DNA of 64,000 nt from Chitinophagaceae bacterium (GTDB taxonomy: Bacteria > Bacteroidota > Bacteroidia > Cytophagales > Cytophagaceae). Below the pieces are notes generated by a model, which was not told where the DNA came from, made no database searches, and saw nothing but the letters and a program-made list of their open reading frames with translations. Position 1 is the stretch's first letter. Each line of letters opens with the position of its first letter. The DNA lies in the NCBI GenBank assembly GCA_028288365.1, contig JAQBNU010000068.1:36264-100263 (forward strand). The letters run 5' to 3'. The position numbers and the translations under genes are program-made. This document shows, one piece after another, positions 7,794 to 16,375 of the stretch.

Positions 7794-8794
7794 ATGAAAA
7801 AGATATACAGCGTTTATTAGTAAAAATGCGTCGATCGGTGAAAGGAGAAATTGCACTCTGGCAAACTCATATTTCATGGATCGTATTGACGCATCGTGTG
7901 GTCTATAAAATTAAAAAACCAGTACATTTTTCCTTTCTTGATTTCTCTACTATAGCTCAAAGAAAACGGTATTGTAAAGAGGAAGTACAACTTAATAAAA
8001 GGTTGACAAAGGGTATCTATAAGGGAGTGGTATCGGTGAAACAAAATGAAGAAGATATCTTTATAGGTAATGGGCGAGGTAAAGTCATTGACTTTGCTGT
8101 TCAACTAAAGCGATTGGATTCCTCCAAACAGATGAATGTACTGTTGCGTGAAAATCGACTGAAGGAAAAATCGATTCAATCCATCGCTAAACTGTTGGCA
8201 AGTTTTCATGGCAGGACTAAAGTTATTTATCGCTCATTCGATCTGGATCATCTATCAAGGGAATTCAATGAAATCATTTCCATTAAAAAAGTGGTCATTC
8301 AACAATTGGACAAGCGTTATTTATCTGTGATCAATCGTGCCATTATTTATTTCAATCAATATATCAATGAACATAAAGAGTGGTTACAGACACGTTCGAA
8401 AGAAGGTTATATTAGGGATTGTCATGGTGATCTTCATGCTGGGAATATATTTGTATATGCGAAACCGATTATTTTTGATTGTATAGAATTCAACAAAGAG
8501 TTCAGGTATATTGATGTGCTGAATGAAATTGCTTTTTTATGCATGGACCTGGAAGTATATAAAAAGAATAAGCTCAGTAATTTATTAGTAAAATATTATT
8601 GTCACTATACTGGACATGTCTTACAGACAAAGGAAAAGAAATTGCTGTTGTTTTATAAACTGTACAGAGCTTCTGTTAGAGCTAAAATAACAGCTATTGA
8701 GCTGATGCAACTGCCCGGAAAGGAGAGAGAGAAAGAATTGAATAAAGATTTGAAAAATTACCTTGATCAGATGCAGATATACCTGAAGGATTAA
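7790..8794 (+). CDS. Aminoglycoside-phosphotransferase-like kinase (COG2187 type)
   Basis: The 334-residue protein is like the N-terminal part of the so-called bifunctional aminoglycoside phosphotransferase / ATP-binding proteins. Evidence is the N-terminal lobe (THRVVYKIKKPVHFSFLDFS), the catalytic loop RDCHGDLHAGNIF near residue 205 and a metal-binding segment IIFDCIEFN. The true substrate is unknown; resistance to aminoglycosides is not implied. It overlaps the kinase gene before it by 4 bases. Homologues often lie near universal stress proteins, as here. Confidence 0.82.
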   Translation: MNEKDIQRLLVKMRRSVKGEIALWQTHISWIVLTHRVVYKIKKPVHFSFLDFSTIAQRKRYCKEEVQLNKRLTKGIYKGVVSVKQNEEDIFIGNGRGKVIDFAVQLKRLDSSKQMNVLLRENRLKEKSIQSIAKLLASFHGRTKVIYRSFDLDHLSREFNEIISIKKVVIQQLDKRYLSVINRAIIYFNQYINEHKEWLQTRSKEGYIRDCHGDLHAGNIFVYAKPIIFDCIEFNKEFRYIDVLNEIAFLCMDLEVYKKNKLSNLLVKYYCHYTGHVLQTKEKKLLLFYKLYRASVRAKITAIELMQLPGKEREKELNKDLKNYLDQMQIYLKD

Positions 8795-9285
8795 GCTATA
8801 GTAAATGTCTATTTCAAAATTAAATTATAGAATAGTGAGTATATATATCCAGGCAGGATTGTTTCGAATTTAACGAAGTACAAGCACACAGATATTCTCT
8901 ACATGATTAAAGTGTTTATCATGTATGACCTTTGTTTACGGGACTTGTAGGGATTTAGATCGAGCTGTTGGCTGAGGAATGGTTTCATACTCCTTCTAAC
9001 GGTTAAAAGGGCTTTACTAATGCTCTACTTTTCCTAAAATTTAATATTTTTTTATGTAAAGCTGAAATTTTACTCAAACGGCCGACATAATCTATTTACC
9101 CTAAAGTGCATATTAACTCGAAATTCCGAGTTGATCCAAGACTTCAAATAACCAATTAGAGTAATCTCTTAAGGAAAAGATAGGAGTAAGATCTTGTGTA
9201 CTTGATGCACTTAATTGGATCGGATATATTTGACTGCATAGTACAAAGTTTTTTGTTTTTATTGCATTTAGAGTATACCAATTCA
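8795..9285. other. 491-base gene-free spacer
   Basis: No intact open reading frame is seen. The stretch holds a decayed RlmD-like 3' end (8870-8985, separate entry) and a weak inverted repeat AACTCG/CGAGTT at 9115-9132. The rest is AT-rich and unassigned. Confidence 0.6.
8870..8985 (-). pseudogene. Decayed 3' end of an RlmD/RumA-like rRNA methyltransferase gene
   Basis: Read on the minus strand, the stretch ending at a TAA (8870-8872) encodes HVENICVLVLR, closely matching the C-terminus of the intact RlmD-like protein encoded at 22536-23942 (HVECICVLKLR). Further upstream the same frame gives QPTARSKSLQVP, a TAA, then TK, which aligns loosely with NPATQARDLQLLSTK of the intact protein, with about eight residues missing between the blocks. 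No start or catalytic core is found. The terminal match is clear; the upstream part is weaker. It is best explained as the last trace of a second copy. Confidence 0.5.
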
Positions 9286-9657
9286 CTACCATTTTTTGAA
9301 AATGAAAAATACAGCTAGTATCATGAATCCAAATCCTACCAGATAATTCCAGGCAAGCTTATCGCTTTTCATTACAAATACTGCGAATACAGTAAACACG
9401 GTCAGTGTAATGGCTTCTTGAATGATCTTTAATTGAAAAAGATTAAAAGGTCCTCCGTTTTCTTCGAATCCTATTTTATTGGCAGGTACTTGAAACAAAT
9501 ATTCAAAGAAGGCGAGTCCCCAACTGATTAGTATAACACCAAACAGTCCAATACCACTTAGCCAAGAGATTTTTTTAAATTCCAGATGCCCATACCAAGC
9601 AAGGGTCATGAATGAGTTTGAAATGATAAGTAAAGAAATGCAAAGTAGACTTTTCAT
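9286..9657 (-). CDS. DUF486 family small membrane protein (DMT-like)
   Basis: A 123-residue protein with four predicted membrane helices. The segments FMTLAWYGHLEFK, SWGLAFFEYLFQVPANKIG and QLKIIQEAITLTVF are hallmarks of DUF486, a family related to drug/metabolite transporters; no substrate is known. The length is normal for the family. It starts inside the trailing frame of the MFS fragment before it on the same strand. Confidence 0.88.
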   Translation of the reverse strand: MKSLLCISLLIISNSFMTLAWYGHLEFKKISWLSGIGLFGVILISWGLAFFEYLFQVPANKIGFEENGGPFNLFQLKIIQEAITLTVFTVFAVFVMKSDKLAWNYLVGFGFMILAVFFIFKKW

Positions 9658-10057
9658 AATGGCTATAGATTAGATGGTGAAAGAGTTGGAAAGCCAGATT
9701 TTTTTTTGTTTCCGGCATGGCAATATAAAAGAATAGTAGTGCTACAACAGCGATAGCTGATAAGGTATAAAATCCTATGTCGAATCCAGCCTGTTGAATA
9801 AGGTAACCACTTAAAAGATTGCTCAAAGCAGTTCCTATGCCAAGTGCAGTAGCCAACATACCTTGCATCAAATTGAATCTACCAGTTCCTTTTGTGATAT
9901 CAGCAACAATCATAATTTGCATGATACCTGAAATAGATCCACCAATAGCATCTAATACCTGAATAGAAATTAGATAATAAGGGTTGTAACTGAGCGTATA
10001 CAATACACCACGAATGGGTAAAACAAGAAATGCAATTCGGTTATAGTTCATGTCCAT
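9575..10057 (-). pseudogene. Truncated MFS transporter, C-terminal fragment
   Basis: The frame encodes about 125 residues that match the last four or five membrane helices of a major facilitator transporter (DAIGGSISGIMQIMIVADI, then GRFNLMQGMLATALGIG, and the final MPETKK). The N-terminal seven or eight helices are missing: upstream lie only a hairpin and the end of another gene. After MPETKK the frame runs on as unlikely sequence (FHHLIYSHYEKS) into the DUF486 gene, so the natural stop is also lost, probably by a frameshift near 9690. I regard it as a remnant. Confidence 0.7.
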
Positions 10058-10072
10058 AGAAGTTAAAGTAAA

Positions 10073-10105
10073 GCCCGGTCATATTGAATGTGAATACAAC
10101 CGGGC
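10073..10105 (-). terminator. Probable hairpin terminator of the secreted-protein gene
   Basis: GCCCGGT and ACCGGGC form a 7-bp GC-rich stem with a 19-base loop, eight bases after the stop of the gene at 10113. A short T-rich tract (CTTTACTTTAA) follows on the minus strand. Confidence 0.5.
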
Positions 10106-10112
10106 GAACTCA

Positions 10113-10775
10113 TTATCTGATCAAATAGCTGGTTCCTTTAATGACTACTGTTTCCGCTTTCACTATTCTAGTTGGTTCAACAAATGCAACACCATCGTCT
10201 TCTTTTTTTACATAGCCTGTTGCTTTGATCATATCTCCTTTTTGTACCATACCAGAAAACTGGTATCCTGCATGTTTCGGAAATCGAAGAATTGTTTTAT
10301 TACTAAGAATTAATCCATCAATTTGGCCTTCACGATTGTGTGAAAAGTCTATTACCTTATTATCAAGAGTGATGAACTCTTCTTGTTCTGATAGCTCTTT
10401 GGGTCTTTTGACATCATATACCGTATTGGTTCCTACTGTCATACTGACCAAATGAATTTCCTGAATTCCTTCCGGACTATAATCCATGAACCCGTTCACA
10501 GTGGCATTGGCTCCTGGTTTAGCACTACCCATTATTTGTTTTCCCATGTGTTTGGGAAATGCAACTCGTATAGAGACTCCATTCATGTCAAGAAGAAAGC
10601 CATCGTAGATATTTTCTTGATTAGGAGTATATGAAATTATCTTACCAGTGTAATTGCTTAAAGTCTCAAGATTCCTGCCTTTACCATGATGATGTGGTGG
10701 CTGTGCATGTGCAGATATATTAATTATCGTCATAGACATTATGCCGAAAAGAATTTTTTTGATTTGCGTTTTCAT
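10113..10775 (-). CDS. Secreted protein with two tandem OB-like repeats
   Basis: Starting at the ATG at 10775 the protein has 220 residues: a signal peptide ending near SAHAQ, a His-rich stretch (PPHHHGKG), then two similar halves. Each half has a beta-rich segment ending in an R-x-x-FPKHxG motif (VAFPKHMGKQIMG and LRFPKHAGYQFSG), followed by a G-x-ATxxGxx strand. This points to an internal duplication, perhaps of an OB-type fold; I recognise no named family. It is probably periplasmic. The start is chosen because of the CTAAAC-N9-ATG leader and a better signal peptide. Confidence 0.7.
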   Translation of the reverse strand: MKTQIKKILFGIMSMTIINISAHAQPPHHHGKGRNLETLSNYTGKIISYTPNQENIYDGFLLDMNGVSIRVAFPKHMGKQIMGSAKPGANATVNGFMDYSPEGIQEIHLVSMTVGTNTVYDVKRPKELSEQEEFITLDNKVIDFSHNREGQIDGLILSNKTILRFPKHAGYQFSGMVQKGDMIKATGYVKKEDDGVAFVEPTRIVKAETVVIKGTSYLIR

Positions 10776-11058
10776 AGTTGTAGAGTTTAGGTGAATCATT
10801 TAGTATGATTCAAACTTATACCTGGCTCATGAATATGGACTGAAATGCAAATTAATTTTTTTTCATATCATAGCCTTATACAAGTATATGTGCTTTTACA
10901 GTTCAATAAATGAAGAGCTACCTTAAATGATGTATTTTTGATTACACCATGTTGCGAAAGTGCTAAAAAAAAGAGCGTGTAGTTACTTTAAATAATAAAA
11001 GTGAAATTCTTGCAGGGAATTGTTTTCTTAAAACAATTGAGAAGAGGGCAAATAGGAA

Positions 11059-11277
11059 TCAATTTTTCGTGATAATCCTTGTCCATATTTTTTTGTTTTC
11101 TTCTGTATCGGTAGAAAGTAGTTGTAGATTTTCAATAGGTAGTTGTTTGATGCCATTGAACTCAAGTTTAACCGTAGCGAAAGTTGTTTTATTATGAACG
11201 TTTTCATCTACTGTTTCTACGATACCATATTCTATTCCGTATTTAACAAGGCTTCCACCTTTAATCGTATTACTCAT
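11059..11277 (-). CDS. Small protein of unknown function (72 aa)
   Basis: The frame encodes a 72-residue protein, probably a small beta barrel: SLVKYGIEYGIVETV at the N-terminus recalls SH3/KOW-like strands. There is no signal peptide. It stands alone between two secreted-protein genes on the same strand, 208 bases before the PepSY-like gene stop. I do not recognise a family. Ordinary codon use and a clean ATG support it as a gene. Confidence 0.55.
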   Translation of the reverse strand: MSNTIKGGSLVKYGIEYGIVETVDENVHNKTTFATVKLEFNGIKQLPIENLQLLSTDTEENKKIWTRIITKN

Positions 11278-11428
11278 GTACTGTATTGAAATAGTTAAAA
11301 ACAGGTTGAAACATCGAAAGTCGTATTTTTCTTTACAAATTCAAATGTTCAAACTAAAATAAACGACATTGTTCATAAATAAGGACTTCTATTTCTTTGT
11401 TGGGGATATTTTCTACAGTATTTTATTT

Positions 11429-11466
11429 AAAACAAGTTGTATCGTCAAGACGATACAACTTGTTTT
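11429..11466. terminator. Bidirectional 18-bp perfect hairpin
   Basis: AAAACAAGTTGTATCGTC is followed after two bases by its exact reverse complement, ending in TTTT. It lies 19 bases beyond the stop of the PepSY-like gene on the minus strand and so most likely ends that transcript. Confidence 0.8.
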
Positions 11467-11485
11467 GAAATTTTAATATTAATAG

Positions 11486-11986
11486 TTAATCTTTTCCATA
11501 ATATGGATTCAATATGTCAATTTTATCAATGACATATTCATTGGTCATTTTTCCTGTTTCATCATTTCTTAAGATGTAGATTTTTCTTCCTTTCATGATG
11601 GCTGTCTCATAGAGTAACGCTTCTCTCTTTCTCCATCTTTTCATCACATACATGATTTTGTAATTGGAGTTTAGGTAGCTCGTCTTAATGGCACTGAAGA
11701 CTACTGGTGGAAGTTCAGTAGAATCAATTTCAATTTTCGAATTGATTAGTTCACCGTGTTTATCAAACAATAATGATACGCTTTTGTCATTGTAAATAAA
11801 ATCGGCCTGGTACTTACTTGTTTTTTTTGTCCAGTCCACACCCTCTTTGATGTGCGGATAAAGCGATTGGAATTTCCCTTTCACTTGTGCGGGTACTTTT
11901 TCTGGATTAACATCGTTTGCCATCACTTGAAAAGTCATAAAGACCATCAACAGTAGCAGATTGATTTTTAAAATGGAGTGTTTCAT
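11486..11986 (-). CDS. PepSY-like periplasmic protein
   Basis: The 166-residue protein has a signal peptide (hydrophobic residues 8-22, cleavage after VMA) and a mature part with the pattern of Bacteroidota PepSY-like / BLIP-like proteins: PEKVPAQVKGKFQSLYP, then VDWTKKTSKYQADF, and FDKHGELINSK. These are periplasmic proteins of unclear role, often encoded next to two-component systems or efflux genes. It precedes no obvious partner on its strand but lies 41 bases after the efflux MFP gene, with which it may be co-transcribed. The leader has CTAAAC-N10-ATG. Confidence 0.8.
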   Translation of the reverse strand: MKHSILKINLLLLMVFMTFQVMANDVNPEKVPAQVKGKFQSLYPHIKEGVDWTKKTSKYQADFIYNDKSVSLLFDKHGELINSKIEIDSTELPPVVFSAIKTSYLNSNYKIMYVMKRWRKREALLYETAIMKGRKIYILRNDETGKMTNEYVIDKIDILNPYYGKD

Positions 11987-12027
11987 AGTCTGTTTAGTTT
12001 AGTGAATAATTATTGTGGTTTGTTGTG

Positions 12028-13113
12028 TTAAAGTTTGCTGCCATCTCGAATCTCTTCTGATGCTTTTGATATAATGACATCCCCAGCGTGAACGTCCGAT
12101 GAAAATATTTCTACCTTGTCATCTATCATATTGCCCTGTTTGACATCTATCCATTTCGCTTTGTGATTTTCTACCTTGATGATGAATGTTCGTTCGGTAG
12201 AGTGAACAATCGCATGTAGCGGTACAAATAGGGTTGCGGTTTTTCTTCTAATAGGCAGTGATAGTTCTACGTACATACCAGGTGATAATAAATGATTGGT
12301 GTTTTCTACATCTAATTCAGTGATCAGTGATCTGATGTCTTGTTGAATGGCTATAGAATTTCGTGCCATGCAAGCCGTAAATTGTTGTTCAGGAAAAGCA
12401 GCTACAGAAAATTTAATGTTACATTTTGTTTCAATCTCGCTTGAGTATACTTCAGGGATGGCTACTGTCAAACGCAGTTTATCCGTGCTTCCCATTTTGA
12501 ACATCGGTACTTTATCCTCTACCCCAACCAAGGCACCAGGGTGAATGTTTCGTTCTGTTACTGCACCGTCAAAGGGAGCTGTAATTTTTAAGTAATTGAT
12601 CATCTCACGAACAGAGTTCAATGAACCTTGTACGGAGGAAACAATAGAACTATCCGAAAGCATTTTTGAATAAGCGACATCCAGTTCATTTTCTGAAATT
12701 GCTCCTTGTGTTTTACTAGTTTGTACTAAGCGGAAATAGGTTGCTTTACTGGCTTTGTACTTTGCTTTGTATTCCAATACGTCTGCTTCTCTTTTGGAAA
12801 GTTCTGCCGTAAGTTCAGGTGCTTCGAGGATGGCTAATAACTGTCCCTTTTTTACTATAGAACCTCTGTCTACATAGACTTGTTTTACAAAACCTTTCAC
12901 TTTTGCATACATGTCTACCCATTCCCAAGCTTTGAGTTCGCCTGGAAGGATGATGGTCTTTTGAGGTCGATCGCTTTCTACAATCGCAGTCATGTCTTCG
13001 GTTAAGATTATTGATTTATGATCATTAACCTTTTCATTTTCGCTATGACATGAACATAAACAGCCGAAAAGAAAGAAGCTGACAATCGAAAAGGGTATAA
13101 TTGAATTTTTCAT
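12028..13113 (-). CDS. RND efflux periplasmic adaptor, lipoprotein
   Basis: The protein links an inner-membrane RND pump to a TolC channel. From the ATG at 13113 it has 361 residues with a lipoprotein signal (hydrophobic stretch ending in FGCLCSC). The hairpin and lipoyl parts are marked by VYVDRGSIVKKGQLLAILEAPEL-type sequence (residues about 80-100) and ITAPFDGAVTERNIHPGALV; beta-barrel segments follow. An ATG at 13140 would overlap the pump gene by 11 bases and place nine residues before the signal peptide. It is the third gene of a TolC-RND-MFP order on the minus strand. Confidence 0.9.
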   Translation of the reverse strand: MKNSIIPFSIVSFFLFGCLCSCHSENEKVNDHKSIILTEDMTAIVESDRPQKTIILPGELKAWEWVDMYAKVKGFVKQVYVDRGSIVKKGQLLAILEAPELTAELSKREADVLEYKAKYKASKATYFRLVQTSKTQGAISENELDVAYSKMLSDSSIVSSVQGSLNSVREMINYLKITAPFDGAVTERNIHPGALVGVEDKVPMFKMGSTDKLRLTVAIPEVYSSEIETKCNIKFSVAAFPEQQFTACMARNSIAIQQDIRSLITELDVENTNHLLSPGMYVELSLPIRRKTATLFVPLHAIVHSTERTFIIKVENHKAKWIDVKQGNMIDDKVEIFSSDVHAGDVIISKASEEIRDGSKL

Positions 13114-13129
13114 ATAAAGCGTTTGATAA

Positions 13130-16100
13130 TTATTTTGCATGTGGTGTTGGTGTTATTTCATAGAACTGACTTTGTTCATCATGTGGGTCCAATGAAACAG
13201 AGTGCAGGGAAGTGCTGCGTTGTACCCACACAAAGACATTTGGGAGAATAAGGAGAGAGGCCAGGGTGGAAGCAATTAACCCGCCGATTACTGCTTGCCC
13301 CAAAGGGGCCACCTGGTCTCCTCCTTCTCCCAAGCCTGATGCCATAGGAATCATTCCGACAATCATGGCTATACTGGTCATCAGAATAGGTCTGATTCTA
13401 CTATTAGCTGCTGTGATAGCTGCTTTCCGTGCATCTTTAAATTCTAATCGTAATTGTTCTGCATTGGTGATCATTAAAATCGCATTGGCAACAGAAACAC
13501 CTACAGACATAATCAGTCCCATGTAGGATTGAAGATTTAAGGTCGCTCCGGTTAATAAGAGCATAAAGATAGAACCACCAATTACAGAAGGTACAGTAGA
13601 AAGAATGACAAGTGATAGTTTGAAAGATTGAAAGTTGGCACTTAACAAAAGAAAGATGACAACGACAGCAATCATTAATCCTAGTTGCAAACTATTCAAT
13701 GTTTCGCTTAAGAGTTTGACTTGTCCTTTCAGATCGACCAGCACACCTCTCGGTGGTTCACCGGCATCCTGAATGGCTTGTTGAACGGCCTTGTTGGATG
13801 ATCCTAAATCTTTTTTGTAAAGGTTAGCAGTGATGGTTACCAATCGGTTGGGACCTGATCGATCGTATTCTCCAGGAACTGTATTAGGGAAAACATTGGC
13901 TACGTCTGATATATTGGGATGTACTTGTCCTACTTTTAATGGGATGTTATTGATGTCTTGTACACTTGAAATAAGATTTTCAGGAACTTGAACTTGTACT
14001 TGATAAGCCACACCTTTCTTTTCATCCAGCCACAAATTCTTTTCTGTAAATCTACTGGATGAAGTCGCTGCAACCATTGAATTCGCTACATCCAAAGGAG
14101 TGATGTTCATTTGTGCCACTCTCTTTCTATCCATATCAATTTGAATAATGGGGTAGTCCAGCGGTTGAGCAATCTGTACATCTTTCAGGAAAGGATTTTT
14201 TTTCATTTCAAAGAGTATCTTCTTCGCATGTGCATGTGCTTCGTTAATATTCTTTGCTGCTACACTGACTTCGATAGGAGTAGGGGAACCCTGGCTCATT
14301 ATTTTTTCTACCAGTTCAATCGGTTCAAAAGAGACTTTCAATTCAGGATCTTCTTTTGCTAATCGTACCCTTAACTTTTCTTTTAACTCATCCATCTTTA
14401 CTTTATAATCTTCTTTCAATGCTACTTGAATGACTGCCTCATGTGGACCGCTCGTAAATACAAATATGGATGCTGCTCCATAACTGGATGGTGTTGTTCC
14501 GATATAGGCAGAGCTGATTTCTACATTTTCACTTCCGACTTCTGATTTGATAGTAGCTAATACTTTCAACGTGGCTTCTTCTGTTCGCTCGATTCTTGTA
14601 CCGTCAGGAGCTCTGAGACGCAATTGAAATTGTCCGGTGTTCGCTTTTGGTAAGATGTCTGTACCAATTATAGAGAAGCCTGCAATCACACATCCAATGG
14701 CGAACACAAGGTATACGATGACAACGATGGCTCCTTTCGCCATTAAGTTTTCGATGAGCTTCGTGTACTTTGCTTTGAACTTGTCAAATCCTGAAACCTT
14801 AGTCGTATGTTTAGAAGCATCAGTATTGAATTCTCTGATTTCTTCTTTATCTAAAGCCAATGTGGGATGGCCTTCGTTGTGTGTTTTTAACAACCAATTG
14901 GAAAGTACCGGTACAAAAGTTTGTGACAAAAGGAAAGAGGAAATCATGGCAAATCCTACCGCCAATGACAGAGGTAAAAACATCGATTTGGGAATACCGG
15001 TCATGATGAAGGCTGGAGCGAATACAGCAAGGATAGAAAGTAAGATCAATAATTTAGGGAAGGCAATTTCTTTGCAGGCGTCCCATATCGCCATGGCTTT
15101 TGATTTTCCCATTTCAAAATGCTGGTGAATGTTTTCTATCGTTACAGTGGCTTCATCTACCAGAACCCCTACTGCAAGAGCAAGTCCGCTTAATGTCATG
15201 ATGTTGATGGTCTGTCCGAATAGATTCAACAGAATCACAGCAGATAGAATGGAAATGGGAATGGTGAGTACAACAATGATTACACTTCTCCAATCGCCTA
15301 AAAAAAGCAAGACCATCAATCCTGTAAGCAATGCTCCAAGTATACCTTCAGTGATCAAACTTTTTACGGCATTAGTCACATATACTGATTGATCGAATTT
15401 GTATGATATTTTTACATCTTCAGGAATGGCATTTTGTAATTTGGGTAGAGCAGCTTTGATGTTGTTGACCACTGTTAAGGTAGACGCATCTGCTTTCTTT
15501 ACTACTGGGATATATACGGCTCTCTTTCCATTGATCAGTGCATAACTTACGGTAATGTCTGAAGCATCTTCTACTGTACCGATATCCTTGACAAAGATGG
15601 TAGGTCCTTCACCTACTTTGATAGGGATATCCAGAAAGTCTTCTGGGTTTTGGATCAATGAATTCAGAGGAGTCATCATCGTGAAATTGTCTATTCTCAC
15701 GTTACCAGCAGCAGAAGGTTGATTATTGCTGGCAATCGCCTTAACCACTTCGTCAGGAGTTAGATTATAACTCCTCATCAGTTTGGGATCTACCTTTACT
15801 ACAATTGTCCGTTGGTTTCCGCCGAAGGGTGGAGGAGAAGATACACCAGAAATATTGGAGAACATCGGACGAATTCTTGACGCTGCATAATCTTGTATCT
15901 CATTCAATGACCTAGATTCACTTTCAAAAACTAATTGACCAACCGGTATGGAGCTGGCATCGAATCTCACGACCTGTGGGGGTACTGTGCCTTCTGGCAT
16001 GTAGGCTTTTGCCCGGTTGATTTGATTGGCGACTTCAGCAGAAGCTTGTGCCATGTCTGTGCCAGGATAAAATTGTAGTTTGATAAGAGATAAGCCCTGT

Positions 16101-16357
16101 ACAGTTTTTACATCGATGTCTTTTATTCCTGATACATATAAAAATTGATCTTGATATTTAGCAGCAATAAATCCATCCATTTGATCCGGTGCCATTCCTC
16201 CGTAAGGTTGAGCCACGTAGATGGTAGGTAAGTCAAGCCTTGGAAAGATATCTACAGGAATACTGAATATAGATAGTACCGCAAAAAAAGCGATACCGAT
16301 AATCGCTACTAATATAGAAATGGGTTGACGTAAAGCGGATCGAATGAGGTTATACAT
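13130..16357 (-). CDS. RND efflux pump, inner-membrane permease (AcrB/HAE1-like)
   Basis: At 1075 residues with twelve membrane helices and two large periplasmic loops this is a full-length RND permease that exports drugs or other small molecules using the proton gradient. It starts MYNLIRSALRQPISILVAI. The TM4 region reads LAVGVLVDEATVTIEN, so the usual Asp-Asp pair is Asp-Glu. The TM10 region reads VGVSVANAIL, so the conserved Lys of AcrB (position 940) is Ala. These changes may be normal for its subgroup. It lies between the TolC gene (18 bases) and the adaptor gene. Confidence 0.93.
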   Translation of the reverse strand: MYNLIRSALRQPISILVAIIGIAFFAVLSIFSIPVDIFPRLDLPTIYVAQPYGGMAPDQMDGFIAAKYQDQFLYVSGIKDIDVKTVQGLSLIKLQFYPGTDMAQASAEVANQINRAKAYMPEGTVPPQVVRFDASSIPVGQLVFESESRSLNEIQDYAASRIRPMFSNISGVSSPPPFGGNQRTIVVKVDPKLMRSYNLTPDEVVKAIASNNQPSAAGNVRIDNFTMMTPLNSLIQNPEDFLDIPIKVGEGPTIFVKDIGTVEDASDITVSYALINGKRAVYIPVVKKADASTLTVVNNIKAALPKLQNAIPEDVKISYKFDQSVYVTNAVKSLITEGILGALLTGLMVLLFLGDWRSVIIVVLTIPISILSAVILLNLFGQTINIMTLSGLALAVGVLVDEATVTIENIHQHFEMGKSKAMAIWDACKEIAFPKLLILLSILAVFAPAFIMTGIPKSMFLPLSLAVGFAMISSFLLSQTFVPVLSNWLLKTHNEGHPTLALDKEEIREFNTDASKHTTKVSGFDKFKAKYTKLIENLMAKGAIVVIVYLVFAIGCVIAGFSIIGTDILPKANTGQFQLRLRAPDGTRIERTEEATLKVLATIKSEVGSENVEISSAYIGTTPSSYGAASIFVFTSGPHEAVIQVALKEDYKVKMDELKEKLRVRLAKEDPELKVSFEPIELVEKIMSQGSPTPIEVSVAAKNINEAHAHAKKILFEMKKNPFLKDVQIAQPLDYPIIQIDMDRKRVAQMNITPLDVANSMVAATSSSRFTEKNLWLDEKKGVAYQVQVQVPENLISSVQDINNIPLKVGQVHPNISDVANVFPNTVPGEYDRSGPNRLVTITANLYKKDLGSSNKAVQQAIQDAGEPPRGVLVDLKGQVKLLSETLNSLQLGLMIAVVVIFLLLSANFQSFKLSLVILSTVPSVIGGSIFMLLLTGATLNLQSYMGLIMSVGVSVANAILMITNAEQLRLEFKDARKAAITAANSRIRPILMTSIAMIVGMIPMASGLGEGGDQVAPLGQAVIGGLIASTLASLLILPNVFVWVQRSTSLHSVSLDPHDEQSQFYEITPTPHAK

Positions 16358-16375
16358 CTTTTGTCTATTGAATGA

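Noticed and set aside
9115..9132. AACTCG/CGAGTT inverted repeat
   Set aside because: Only 6 bp and no nearby gene end; likely chance.
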